DNA of 64,000 bases from contig JANCRA010000060.1 in assembly GCA_024362935.1 (NCBI GenBank), forward strand, positions 684,501 to 748,500. The letters run 5' to 3'. The DNA is from Setophaga petechia. Taxonomy: Eukaryota; Chordata; Aves; Passeriformes; Parulidae. Position 1 is the first letter of the stretch; each line of letters begins with the position of its first letter. This document shows, piece after piece, positions 36,401-49,329 of the stretch. The position numbers and the translations under genes were made by a program. The notes below the pieces were generated by a model. It saw only the letters and a program-made list of their open reading frames with translations. It ran no database searches and was not told the origin of the DNA.

Positions 36401-38180
36401 GCTTGTGTAAGCACCTTGCAAAGTGATAGAAAACAGTACCTTTCCACTCTCTTGCCTTTCCATTCACATTAATACTTGAAAGGAAGGCATCTAAGACAAC
36501 TTTCTTTTTCTTGTTGCAAAATACACTGCAGCCCTCTTTGCAACTTCTAGAACACGATAGGAGATGTTTAGTCAGCAGGAAAGTTTTCTCCTTGTGAGAC
36601 ATAGTGAAAAAGCTATTTGCTTAGATGTAGGTGACAAGAAACTCTTACTGCAGTGCACTGAAAAGCTAACTGCTACACAGCACTGGGATTGTGTTAGCAG
36701 CTTGCAAAGTGCTAGAAAACAGTACTTTCCCACTCTCTTCCCTTTCCCTTCACATTAATACTTGAAAGGAAGGCGTCTTAGACAACTTTCTTTTTCTTGT
36801 TACAGAACACTCTGCAGCCCTCTGTGCAACTGCTAGAACGCGATAGGAGATACTTAATGAGCAGGAAGGTTTTCTCCTTGTGAGACATAGTGAAAAAGCT
36901 ATTTGCTTAGATGTAGGTGACAAGAAACACTTACTACAGTGCACTGACAAGCTAATTGCTACACAGCACTGGGCTTGTGTAAGCAGCTTGCAAAGTGATA
37001 GAAAACACTACTTTCACACTCTCTTGCCTTTCCCTTCACATTAGTACTTGAAAGGAAGGCGTCTTAGACAACTTTCTTTTACTTGTTGCAAAACACTCTG
37101 CAGCCCTCTGTGCAATTTCTACAACACGATGGAGGTTGTTTAGTGAGCAGCAACGTTTTCTCCTTGCGAGACATAGTGAAAAAGCTATTTGCTTAGATGT
37201 AGGTGACAAGAAACAATTACTGCAGTGCACTGAAAAGCTAATTGCTACACAGCAGTGGGATTGTGTTAGCAGCTTGCAAAGTGATAGAAAACAGAACCTT
37301 TCCCATACTCTTGCCTTTATATTCACATTAATACTTGAAAGGAAGGCGTCTTAGACAACTTTCTTTTTCTTGTTACAAAACACTCTGCAGCCCTCTGTGC
37401 AACTTCTAGAACACGATAGGAGATATTTAGTGATCAGGAACGTTTTCTCCTTGAGAGACATAGTGAAAAAGATATTTGCTTAGATGAAGGTGACAACAAA
37501 CACTTACTGCAGTGCACTGACCAGCTAATTGCTACACAGCACTGGGATTGTGTTAGCAGCCTGCAAAGTGCTAGAAAACAGTACTTTCCCACTCTCTTGC
37601 CTTTCCCTTCACATTAATACTTGAAAGGAAGGCCTCTTATACAACTTTCTTTTACTTGTTGCAAAACACACTGCAGCCCTCTGTGCAACTTCTACAACAC
37701 GATGGAAGTTGTTTAGTGAGCAGCAACGTTTTCCCCTTTCGAGACAAAGTGAAAAAGCTATTTGCTCAGATGTAGGTATCAAGAAACACTTACTGCCGTG
37801 CACAGAGAAGCTAATTGCTACACAGCACTGGGATTGTGTTAGCAGCTTGCAAAGTTGTAGAAAACAGTACTTTCCCACTCTCTTGCCTTTCCCTTCACAT
37901 TAATACTTGAAAGGAAGGCGTCTTATACAACTTTCTTTTACTTGTTGCAAAACACACTGCAGCCCTCTGTGCAACTTCTAGAACACGATGGAAGTTGTTT
38001 AGTGAGCAGCAACGTTTTCTCCTTGCGAGACATAGTGAAAAAGCTATTTGCTTAGATGTAGGTGACAAGAAACACTTACTGCAGTGCACTGAAAAGCTTA
38101 CTGCTACACAGCACTGCGATTGTGTTAGCAGCCTGCAAAGTGCTAGAAAACAGTACTTTCCCACTCTCTTGCCTTTCACT
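30460..38180 (+). repeat. HOR-C unit 1 (27 monomers, 7,721 bp)
   Basis: Twenty-seven monomers in an order that recurs at 49,330 (constant offset 18,870 across the whole unit) and in part at 38,181 and 57,051 (offset 7,721). It contains subtypes not seen in HOR-A or HOR-B. Examples are one with TTATTGAACAGGCATG near 31,710, one ending in GATTGAAAACAGTAAC near 32,140, one with ACATAATGACAAAGC near 32,310, and one with AACGCGTCTTAGGTCAC near 33,915. The last five or so monomers (36,750-38,180) are HOR-B-type subtypes in HOR-B order. Confidence 0.9.
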
Positions 38181-41100
38181 TCACATTAATACTTGAAAGG
38201 AAGGCGTCTTAGACAATTTTCTTTTTCTTGTTCCAAAACGCTCTGCAGCCCTCTGTGCAACTTCTGGAACGCAATAGGAGATGTTTAGTGAGCAGGAACG
38301 TTTTCTCCTTGCGAGACATAGTGAAAAAGCTAATTGCTTAGATGTAGGTGACAAGAAACTCTTACTGCAGGGCACTGAAAAGCTAACTGCTACAAAGCAC
38401 TGGGATTGTGTTAGCAGCTTGCAAAGTGCTAGAAAACAGTACTTTCCCACTCTCTTCCCTTTCCCTTCACATTAATACTTGAAAGGAAGGCGTCTTAGAC
38501 AACTTTCTTTTTCTTGTTACAGAACACTCTGCAGCCCTCTGTGCAACTCCTGGAACGCGATAGGAGATACTTAATGAGCAGGAAGGTTTTCTCCTTGTGA
38601 GACATAGTGAAAAAGCTATTTGCTTAGATGTAGGTGACAAGAAACACTTACTACAGTGCACTGACAAGCTAATTGCTACACAGCACTGGGCTTGTGTTAG
38701 CAGCTTGCAAAGTCATAGAAAACATTACTTTCCCACGCTCTTGCCTTTCCCTTCACATTAATACTTGAAAGGAAGGCGTCTTATACAACTTTCTTTTACT
38801 TTTTGCAAAACACTCTGCAGCCCTCTGTGCAACTTCTAGAACCCGATGGAAGTTGTTTAGTGAGCAGCAACGTTTTCTCCTTGCGAGACATAGTGAAAAA
38901 GTTATTTGCTTAGATGTAGGTGACAAGAAACACTTACTGCAGTGCACTGTAAAGCTAATTGCTACACAGCACTGGGATTGTGTAAGCAGCTTGCAAAGTG
39001 ATAGAAAACAGTACCTTTCCACTCTCTTGCCTTTCCATTCACATTAATACTTGAAAGGAAGGCGTCTTAGACAACTTTCTTTTTCTTGTTGCAAAACACT
39101 CTGCAGCCCTCTGAGCAACCCCTACAATACCATGGAAGTTGTTTAATGAGCAGGAACGTTTTCTCCCCTCGAGATATAGTGAAAAAGCTATTTGCTTCGT
39201 TTTAGGTGACAAGAAACACTTACTGCAGTGCAGTGACAAGCTAATTGCTACACAGCACTGGGATTGTGTAAGCAGCTTGCAAAGTGATAGAAAACAGTAC
39301 CTTTCCACTCTCTTGCCTTTCCATTCACATTAATACTTGAAAGGAAGGCGTCTTAGACAACTTTCTTTTTCTTGTTGCAAAACACTCTGCAGCCCTCTGT
39401 GCAACTTCTAGAACACCATAGGAGGTGTTTATTGAACAGGCATGTTTTCTCCTTGCGAGACATAGTGAAAAATCTATTTGCTTAGATGTAGGTAACAAGA
39501 AACACTTACTGCAGTGCACAGAAAAGCTAACTGCTAAACAGCACTGGGATTCTGTTAGCAGCTTGCAAAGTGATGGAAAACAGTACTTTCACACTCTCTT
39601 GCCTTTCCCTTCACATTAATACTTGAAAGGAAGGCATCTTAGACATCTTTCTTTTTCTTGTTGCAAAACACTCTGCAGCCCTCTGTGCGTCTTCTAGAAC
39701 ACAATAGGAGATGTTTAGTGAGCAGGAACGTTTTCTCCTTGCGAGACATAGTGAAAAAGCTATTTTCTTAGATGTAGGTAACAAGAAACTCTTACTGCAG
39801 TGCACTGAGAAGCTAATTGCTACACAATACTGGGGTTGTGTAGGCAGCTTGCAAACTGATTGAAAACAGTAACTTTCCACTCTCCTCCCTTTCCATTCAC
39901 ATTAGTACTTGAAAGGAAGGCGTCTTAGACAACTTCCTTTTTCTTGTTGCAAAACACTCTGCAGCCCTCTTTGCAACTTCTAGAACACAATAGGAGATGT
40001 TTAGTGAGCAGGAACGTTTTCTCCTTGCGAGACATAATGACAAAGCTATTTGCTTAGATGTAGGTTACAAGAAACACTTACTGCAGTGCAGTGACAAGCT
40101 AATTGCTACACAGCACTGGGATTGTGTAAGCACCTTGCAAAGTGATAGAAAACAGTACCTTTCCACTCTCTTGCCTTTCCATTCACATTAATACTTGAAA
40201 GCAAGGCGTCTTAGACAACCTTCTTTTTCTTGTTGCAAAACACTCTGCAGCCCTCTGACAACCGCTACAACACCATGGAAGTTGTTTAATGAGCAGGAAC
40301 GTTTTCTCCCCTCGAGACATAGTGAAAAAGCTTTTTTCTTCGTTTTAGGTGACAAGAAACACTTACTGCGGTGCAATGAAAAGCTAATTGCTACACGGAA
40401 CTGGGATTGTGTAAGCAGCTTGCAAAAGGAGAGAAAACAGTACCTTTCCACTCTCTTGCCTTTCCATTCACATTAATACTTGAAAGGAAGGCGTCTTAGA
40501 CAACTTTCTTTTTCTTGTTGCAAAACACTCTGCAGCCCTCTGTGCAACTTCTAGAACACGATAGGAGATGTTTAGTGAGCAGGAACGTTTTATCCTTGTG
40601 AGATATAGTGAAAAAGCTATTTCCTTAGATGTAGGTGACAAGAAACACTTACTGCAGTGCACTGACAAGCTAATTGCTACACAGCACTGGGCTTGTGTAA
40701 GCACCTTGCAAAGTGATAGAAAACAGTACCTTTCCACTCTCTTGCCTTTCCATTCACATTAATACTTGAAAGGAAGGCGTCTTAGACAGCTTTCTTTTTC
40801 TTGTTGCAAAACACTCTGCAGCCCTCTGTGCAACTTCTAGAACACGATAGGAGATGTTTAGTGAGCAGGAACGTTTTGTCCTAGGAGACATAGTGAAAAC
40901 GCTATTTGCTTAGATGTAGGTGACAAGAAACATTTACTGCAGTGCACTGACAACCTAATTGCTACACAGCACTGGGATTGTGTAAGCAGCTTGCAAAGTG
41001 ATAGAAAAAAGTACCTTTCCACTCTCTTGCCTTTCCATTCACATTAATACTTGAAAGGAAGGCGTCTTAGACAACTTCCTTTTTCTTGCTGCAAAACACA

Positions 41101-44100
41101 CTGCAGCCCTCTCTGCAACATCTACAACACGATGGAAGTTGTTTAATGAGCAGGAAGGTTTTCTCCTTGCGAGACATAGTGAAAAAGCTATTTGCTTAGA
41201 TGTAGGTGACAAAAAACACTTACTGCAGTGCACTGACAAGCTAATTGCTACACAGCACTGGGCTTGTGTAAGCACCTTGCAAAGTGATAGAAAACAGTAC
41301 CTTTCCACTCTCTTGCCTTTCCATTCACATTAATACTTGAAAGGAAGGCATCTAAGACAACTTTCTTTTTCTTGTTGCAAAATACACTGCAGCCCTCTTT
41401 GCAACTTCTAGAACACGATAGGAGATGTTTAGTCAGCAGGAACGTTTTCTCCTTGTGAGACATAGTGAAAAAGCTATTTGCTTAGATGTAGGTGACAAGA
41501 AACTCTTACTGCAGTGCACTGAAAAGCTAACTGCTACACAGCACTGGGATTGTGTTAGCAGCTTGCAAAGTGCTAGAAAACAGTACTTTCCCACTCTCTT
41601 CCCTTTCCCTTCACATTAATACTTGAAAGGAAGGCGTCTTAGACAACTTTCTTTTTCTTGTTACAGAACACTCTGCAGCCCTCTGTGCAACTGCTAGAAC
41701 GCGATAGGAGATACTTAATGAGCAGGAAGGTTTTCTCCTTGTGAGACATAGTGAAAAAGCTATTTGCTTAGATGTAGGTGACAAGAAACACTTACTACAG
41801 TGCACTGACAAGCTAATTGCTACACAGCACTGGGCTTGTGTAAGCAGCTTGCAAAGTGATAGAAAACAGTACTTTCACACTCTCTTGCCTTTCCCGTCAC
41901 ATTAATACTTGAAAGGAAGGCGTCTTAGACAACTTTCTTTTACTTGTTGCAAAACACTCTGCAGCCCTCTGTGCAACTTCTACAACACGATGGAAGTTGT
42001 TTAGTGAGCAGCAACGTTTTCCCCTTTCGAGACAAAGTGAAAAAGCTATTTGCTCAGATGTAGGTATCAAGAAACACTTACTGCCGTGCACAGAGAAGCT
42101 AATTGCTACACAGCACTGGGATTGTGTTAGCAGCTTGCAAAGTTGTAGAAAACAGTACTTTCCCACTCTCTTGCCTTTCCCTTCACATTAATACTTGAAA
42201 GGAAGGCGTCTTATACAACTTTCTTTTACTTGTTGCAAAACACACTGCAGCCCTCTGTGCAACTTCTAGAACACGATGGAAGTTGTTTAGTGAGCAGCAA
42301 CGTTTTCTCCTTGCGAGACATAGTGAAAAAGCTATTTGCTTAGATGTAGGTGACAAGAAACACTTACTGCAGTGCACTGAAAAGCTTACTGCTACACAGC
42401 ACTGCGATTGTGTTAGCAGCCTGCAAAGTGCTAGAAAACAGTACTTTCCCACTCTCTTGCCTTTCCCTTCACATTAATACTTGAAAGGAAGGCGTCTTAA
42501 ACAACTTTCTTTTTCTTGTTGCAAAACACTCTGCAGCCCTCTGTGCAACTTCTAGAACACCATAGGAGATGTTTAGTGAGCAGGAACGTTTTCTCCTTGG
42601 AGACATAGGGAAAAAGCTATTTGCTTAGATGTAGGTGACAAGAAACATTTACTGCAGTGCACTGACAAGCTAATTGCTACACAGCACTGGGATTGCGTAA
42701 GCAGCTTGCAAAAGGATAGAAAACAGTACCTTTCCACTCTCTTGCCTTTCCATTCACTTTAATACTTGAAAGGAAGGCGTCTTAGACAACTTTCTTTTTC
42801 TTGTTGTAAAACACTCTGCAGCCCTCTGTGCAACCTCTCCAATACCATGGAAATTGTTTAATCAGCAGGAACGTTTTCTCCTTGCGAGACATAGTGAAAA
42901 AGCTATTTGCTTAGATGTAGGTGACAAGAAACATTTACTGCAGTGCACTGACAACCTAATTGCTACACAGCACTGGGATTGTGTAAGCAGCTTGCAAAAG
43001 GATAGAAAACAGTACCTTTCCACTCTCTTGCCTTTCCATTCACATTAATACTTGAAAGAAGGCATCTTAGACAACTTCCTTTTTCTTGTTGCAAAACACT
43101 CTGCAGCCCTCTGTGCAACTTCTAGAACACAATAGGAGATGCTTAGTGAGCAGGATCGTTTTCTCCTTGCGAGACAGAGTGAAAAAGCTATTTGCTTAGA
43201 TGTAGGTGACAAGAAACACTTACTGCAGTGCAGTGACAAGCTAATTGCTACACAGCACTGGGATTGTGTACTAGCTTGCAAAGAAATAGAAAACAGTACC
43301 TTTCCACTCTCTTGCCTTTTCCATTCACATTAATACTTGAAAGGAAGGCGTCTTAGACAACTTTCTTTTTCTTGTTACAGAACACTCTGCAGCCCTCTGT
43401 GCAACTCCTGGAACGCGATAGGAGATACTTAATGAGCAGGAAGGTTTTCTCCTTGTGAGACATAGTGAAAAAGCTATTTGCTTAGATGTAGGTGACAAGA
43501 AACACTTACTACATTGCACTGACAAGCTAATTGCTACACAGCACTGGGCTTGTGTTAGCAGCTTGCAAAGTCATAGAAAACAGTACTTTCCCACGCTCTT
43601 GCCTTTCCCTTCACATTAATACTTGAAAGGAAGGCGTCTTATACAACTTTCTTTTACTTTTTGCAAAACACTCTGCAGCCCTCTGTGCAACTTCTAGAAC
43701 CCGATGGAAGTTGTTTAGTGAGCAGCAACGTTTTCTCCTTGCGAGACATAGTGAAAAAGTTATTTGCTTAGATGTAGGTGACAAGAAACACTTACTGCAG
43801 TTCACTGAAAAGCTAATTGCTACACAGCACTGGGATTGTGTAAGCAGCTTGCAAAGTGATGGAAAACAGAACCTTTCCCACTCTCTTGCCTTTATATTCA
43901 CATTAATACTTGAAAGGAAGGCGTCTTAGACAACTTTCTTTTTCTTGTTACAAAACACTCTGCAGCCCTCTTTGCAACTTCTAGAACATGATAGGAGATG
44001 TTTAGTGATCAGGAACGTTTTCTCCTTGTGAGACATAGTGAAAAAGATATTTGCTTAGATGTAGGTGACAAGAAACACTTACTGCAGTGCACTGACAAGC

Positions 44101-47100
44101 TAATTGCTACACAGCACTGGGGTTGCGTAAGCAGCTTGGAAATTGATAGAAAACAGTACCTTTCCCACTCTCTTGCCTTTCCATTCACATTAATACTTGA
44201 AAGGAAGGCGTCTTAGACAACTTTCTTTTTCTTGTTGCAAAACACTCTGCAGCCCTCTGTGCAACTTCTAGAACACCATAGGAGATGTTTAGTGAGCAGG
44301 AACGTTTTCTCCTAGGAGACATAGTGAAAACGCTATTTGCGTAGATGTAGGTGACAAGAAACACTTACTGCAGTGCACTGACAAGCTAATTGCTACACAG
44401 CACTGGGATTGTGTAAGCAGCTTGCAAAGTGATAGAAAACAGTACCTTTCCACTCTCTTCCCTATTCCTTCACACTAATACTTGAAAGGAACGCGTCTTA
44501 GGTCACTTTCTTTTTCTTGTTGCAAAACACTCTGCTGCCTTCTGTGCAACTTCTAGATCACGATAGGAGGTGTTTATTGAACAGGCATATTTTCTCCTTG
44601 CGAGACATAGTGAAAAATCTATTTGCTTAGATGTAGGTAACAAGAAACACTTACTGCAGTGCACAGAAAAGCTAACTGCTAAACAGCACTGGGATTCTGT
44701 TAGCAGCTTGCAAAGTGATGGAAAACAGTACTTTCACACTCTCTTGCCTTTCCCTTCACATTAATACTTGAAAGGAAGGCGTCTTAGACATCTTTCTTTT
44801 TCTTGTTGCAAAACACTCTGCAGCCCTCTGTGCGTCTTCTAGAACACAATAGGAGATGTTTAGTGAGCAGGAACGTTTTCTCCTTGCGAGACATAGTGAA
44901 AAAGCTATTTTCTTAGATGTAGGTAACAAGAAATTCTTACTGCAGTGCACTGAGAAGCTAATTGCTACACAATACTGGGGTTGTGTAGGCAGCTTGCAAA
45001 CTGATTGAAAACAGTAACTTTCCACTCTCCTCCCTTTCCATTCACATTAGTACTTGAAAGGAAGGCGTCTTAGACAACTTCCTTTTTCTTGTTGCAAAAC
45101 ACTCTGCAGCCCTCTGTGCAACTTCTAGAACACAATAGGAGATGTTTAGTGAGCAGGAACGTTTTCTCCTTGCGAGACATAATGACAAAGCTATTTGCTT
45201 AGATGTAGGTGACAAGAAACACTTACTGCAGTGCAGTGACAAGCTAATTGCTACACAGCACTGGGATTGTGTACTAGCTTGCAAAGAAATAGAAAACAGT
45301 ACCTTTCCACTCTCTTGCCTTTTCCATTCACATTAATACTTGAAAGGAAGGAGTCTTAGACAACTTTCTTTTTCTTGTTGCAAAACACTCTGCAGCCTTC
45401 TCTGCAACCTCTACAACACGATGGAAGTTGTTTAACGAGCAGGAACGTTTTCTCCTTGCGAGACATACTGAAAAAGCTATTTGCTTAGATGTAGGTGACA
45501 AGAAACACTTACTGCAGTGCACTGAGAAGCTAATTGCTACACAGCACTGGGATTGTGTAAGCAGCTTGCAAAGTGATAGAAAAAAGTACCTTTCCACTCT
45601 CTTGCCTTTCCATTCACATTAATACTTGAAAGCAAGGCGTCTTAGACAACCTTCTTTTTCTTGTTGCAAAACACTCTGCAGCCCTCTGACAACCGCTACA
45701 ACACCATGGAAGTTGTTTAATGAGCAGGAACGTTTTCTCCCCTCGAGACATAGTGAAAAAGCTTTTTTCTTCATTTTAGGTGACAAGAAACACTTACTGC
45801 GGTGCAATGAAAAGCTAATTGCTACACGGAACTGGGATTGTGTAAGCAGCTTGCAAAAGGAGAGAAAACAGTACCTTTCCACTCTCTTGCCTTTCCATTC
45901 ACATTAATACTTGAAAGGAAGGCGTCTTAGACAACTTTCTTTTTCTTGTTGCAAAACACTCTGCAGCCCTCTGTGCAACTTCTAGAACACGATAGGAGAT
46001 GTTTAGTGAGCAGGAACGTTTTATCCTTGTGAGATATAGTGAAAAAGCTATTTCCTTAGATGTAGGTGACAAGAAACACTTACTGCAGTGCACTGACAAG
46101 CTAATTGCTACACAGCACTGGGCTTGTGTAAGCACCTTGCAAAGTGATAGAAAACAGTACCTTTCCACTCTCTTGCCTTTCCATTCACATTAATACTTGA
46201 AAGGAAGGCGTCTTAGACAGCTTTCTTTTTCTTGTTGCAAAACACTCTGCAGCCCTCTGTGCAACTTCTAGAACACGATAGGAGATGTTTAGTGAGCAGG
46301 AACGTTTTGTCCTAGGAGACATAGGGAAAAAGCTATTTCCTTAGATGTAGGTGACAAGAAACATTTACTGCAGTGCACTGACAAGCTAATTGCTACACAG
46401 CACTGGGATTGCGTAAGCAGCTTGCAAAAGGACAGAAAACAGTACCTTTCCACTCTCTTGCCTTTCCATTCACATTAATACTTGAAAGGAAGGCGTCTTA
46501 GACAACTTTCTTTTTCTTGTTGTAAAACACTCTGCAGCCCTCTGTGCAACCTCTCCAATACCATGGAAATTGTTTAATCAGCAGGAACGTTTTCTCCTTG
46601 CGAGACATAGTGAAAAAGCTATTTGCTTAGATGTAGGTGACAAGAAACATTTACTGCAGTGCACTGACAACCTAATTGCTACACAGCACTGGGATTGTGT
46701 AAGCAGCTTGCAAAAGGATAGAAAACAGTACCTTTCCACTCTCTTGCCTTTCCATTCACATTAATACTTGAAAGAAGGCATCTTAGACAACTTCCTTTTT
46801 CTTGTTGCAAAACACTCTGCAGCCCTCTGTGCAACTTCTAGAACACAATAGGAGATGCTTAGTGAGCAGGAACGTTTTCTCCTTGCGAGACAGAGTGAAA
46901 AAGCTATTTGCTTAGATGTAGGTGACAAGAAACACTTACTGCAGTGCCGTGACAAGCTAATTGCTACACAGCACTGGGATTGTGTACTAGCTTGCAAAGA
47001 AATAGAAAACAGTACCTTTCCACTCTCTTGCCTTTTCCATTCACATTAATACTTGAAAGGAAGGAGTCTTAGACAACTTTCTTTTTCTTGTTGCAAAACA

Positions 47101-49329
47101 CTCTGCAGCCTTCTCTGCAACCTCTACAACACGATGGAAGTTGTTTAACGAGCAGGAACGTTTTCTCCTTGCGAGACATACTGAAAAAGCTATTTGCTTA
47201 GATGTAGGTGACAAAAAACACTTACTGCAGTGCACTGACAAGCTAATTGCTACACAGCACTGGGCTTGTGTAAGCACCTTGCAAAGTGATAGAAAACAGT
47301 ACCTTTCCACTCTCTTGCCTTTCCATTCACATTAATACTTGAAAGGAAGGCATCTAAGACAACTTTCTTTTTCTTGTTGCAAAATACAGTGCAGCCCTCT
47401 TTGCAACTTCTAGAACACGATAGGAGATGTTTAGTCAGCAGGAACGTTTTCTCCTTGTGAGACATAGTGAAAAAGCTATTTGCTTAGATGTAGGTGACAA
47501 AAAACACTTACTGCAGTGCACTGACAAGCTAATTGCTACACAGCACTGGGCTTGTGTAAGCACCTTGCAAAGTGATAGAAAACAGTACTTTTCCACTCTC
47601 TTGCCTTTCCCTTCCCATTAATACTTGAAAGTAAGGCGTCTTAGCCAATTTTCTTTTTCTTGTTCCAAAACGCTCTGCAGCCCTCTGTGCAACTTCTGGA
47701 ACACAATAGGAGATGTTTAGTGAGCAGGATGGTTTTCTCCTTGCGAGACATAGTGAAAAAGCTATTTGCTTAGATGTAGGTGACAAGAAACTCTTACTGC
47801 AGTGCACTGAAAAGCTAACTGCTACACAGCACTGGGATTGTGTTAGCAGCTTGCAAAGTGCTAGAAAACAGTACTTTCCCACTCTCTTCCCTTTCCCTTC
47901 ACATTAATACTTGAAAGGAAGGCGTCTTAGACAACTTTCTTTTTCTTGTTACAGAACACTCTGCAGCCCTCTGTGCAAATGCTAGAACGCGATAGGAGAT
48001 ACTTAATGAGCAGGAAGGTTTTCTCCTTGTGAGACATAGTGAAAAAGCTATTTGCTTAGATGTAGGTGACAAGAAACACTTACTACAGTGCACTGACAAG
48101 CTAATTGCTACACAGCACTGGGCTTGTGTAAGCAGCTTGCAAAGTGATAGAAAACAGTACTTTCACACTCTCTTGCCTTTCCCTTCACATTAATACTTGA
48201 AAGGAAGGCGTCTTAGACAACTTTCTTTTACTTGTTGCAAAACACTCTGCAGCCCTCTGTGCAATTTCTACAACACGATGGAAGTTGTTTAGTGAGCAGC
48301 AACGTTTTCTCCTTGCGAGACATAGTGAAAAGGCTATTTGCTTAGATGTAGGTGAAAAGAAAAAATTACTGCAGTGCACTGAAAAGCTAATTGCTACACA
48401 GCACTGGGATTGTGTTAGCAGCTTGCAAAGTGATAGAAAACAGAACCTTTCCCATACTCTTGCCTTTATATTCACATTAATACTTGAAAGGAAGGCGTCT
48501 TAGACAACTTTCTTTTTCTTGTTACAAAACACTCTGCAGCCCTCTGTGCAACTTCTAGAACACGATAGGAGATATTTAGTGATCAGGAACGTTTTCTCCT
48601 TGAGAGACATAGTGAAAAAGATATTTGCTTAGATGAAGGTGACAACAAACACTTACTGCAGTGCACTGACCAGCTAATTGCTACACAGCACTGGGATTGT
48701 GTTAGCAGCCTGCAAAGTGCTAGAAAACAGTACTTTCCCACTCTCTTGCCTTTCCCTTCACATTAATACTTGAAAGGAAGGCGTCTTATACAACTTTCTT
48801 TTACTTGTTGCAAAACACACTGCAGCCCTCTGTGCAACTTCTACAACACGATGGAAGTTGTTTAGTGAGCAGCAACGTTTTCCCCTTTCGAGACAAAGTG
48901 AAAAAGCTATTTGCTCAGATGTAGGTATCAAGAAACACTTACTGCCGTGCACAGAGAAGCTAATTGCTACACAGCACTGGGATTGTGTTAGCAGCTTGCA
49001 AAGTTGTAGAAAACAGTACTTTCCCACTCTCTTGCCTTTCCCTTCACATTAATACTTGAAAGGAAGGCGTCTTATACAACTTTCTTTTACTTGTTGCAAA
49101 ACACACTGCAGCCCTCTGTGCAACTTCTAGAACACGATGGAAGTTGTTTAGTGAGCAGCAACGTTTTCTCCTTGCGAGACATAGTGAAAAAGCTATTTGC
49201 TTAGATGTAGGTGACAAGAAACACTTACTGCAGTGCACTGAAAAGCTTACTGCTACACAGCACTGCGATTGTGTTAGCAGCCTGCAAAGTGCTAGAAAAC
49301 AGTACTTTCCCACTCTCTTGCCTTTCCCT
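38181..49329 (+). repeat. HOR-C unit 2, scrambled and expanded (39 monomers, 11,149 bp)
   Basis: The first seven monomers follow HOR-C unit 1 exactly (offset 7,721). After about 40,110 the order breaks and becomes a mosaic. It runs through a stretch resembling 35,041-36,600, HOR-B-like monomers (41,611-43,320), HOR-C monomers (43,325-46,300), and a HOR-B block (46,475-48,470). That block matches the 24.8-25.3 kb unit first and then the 28.5-29.3 kb unit. The tail from about 48,471 is collinear with 29,601 onward at offset 18,870. Hybrid monomers mark some junctions, for example at about 41,970 and 46,320. Confidence 0.85.
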
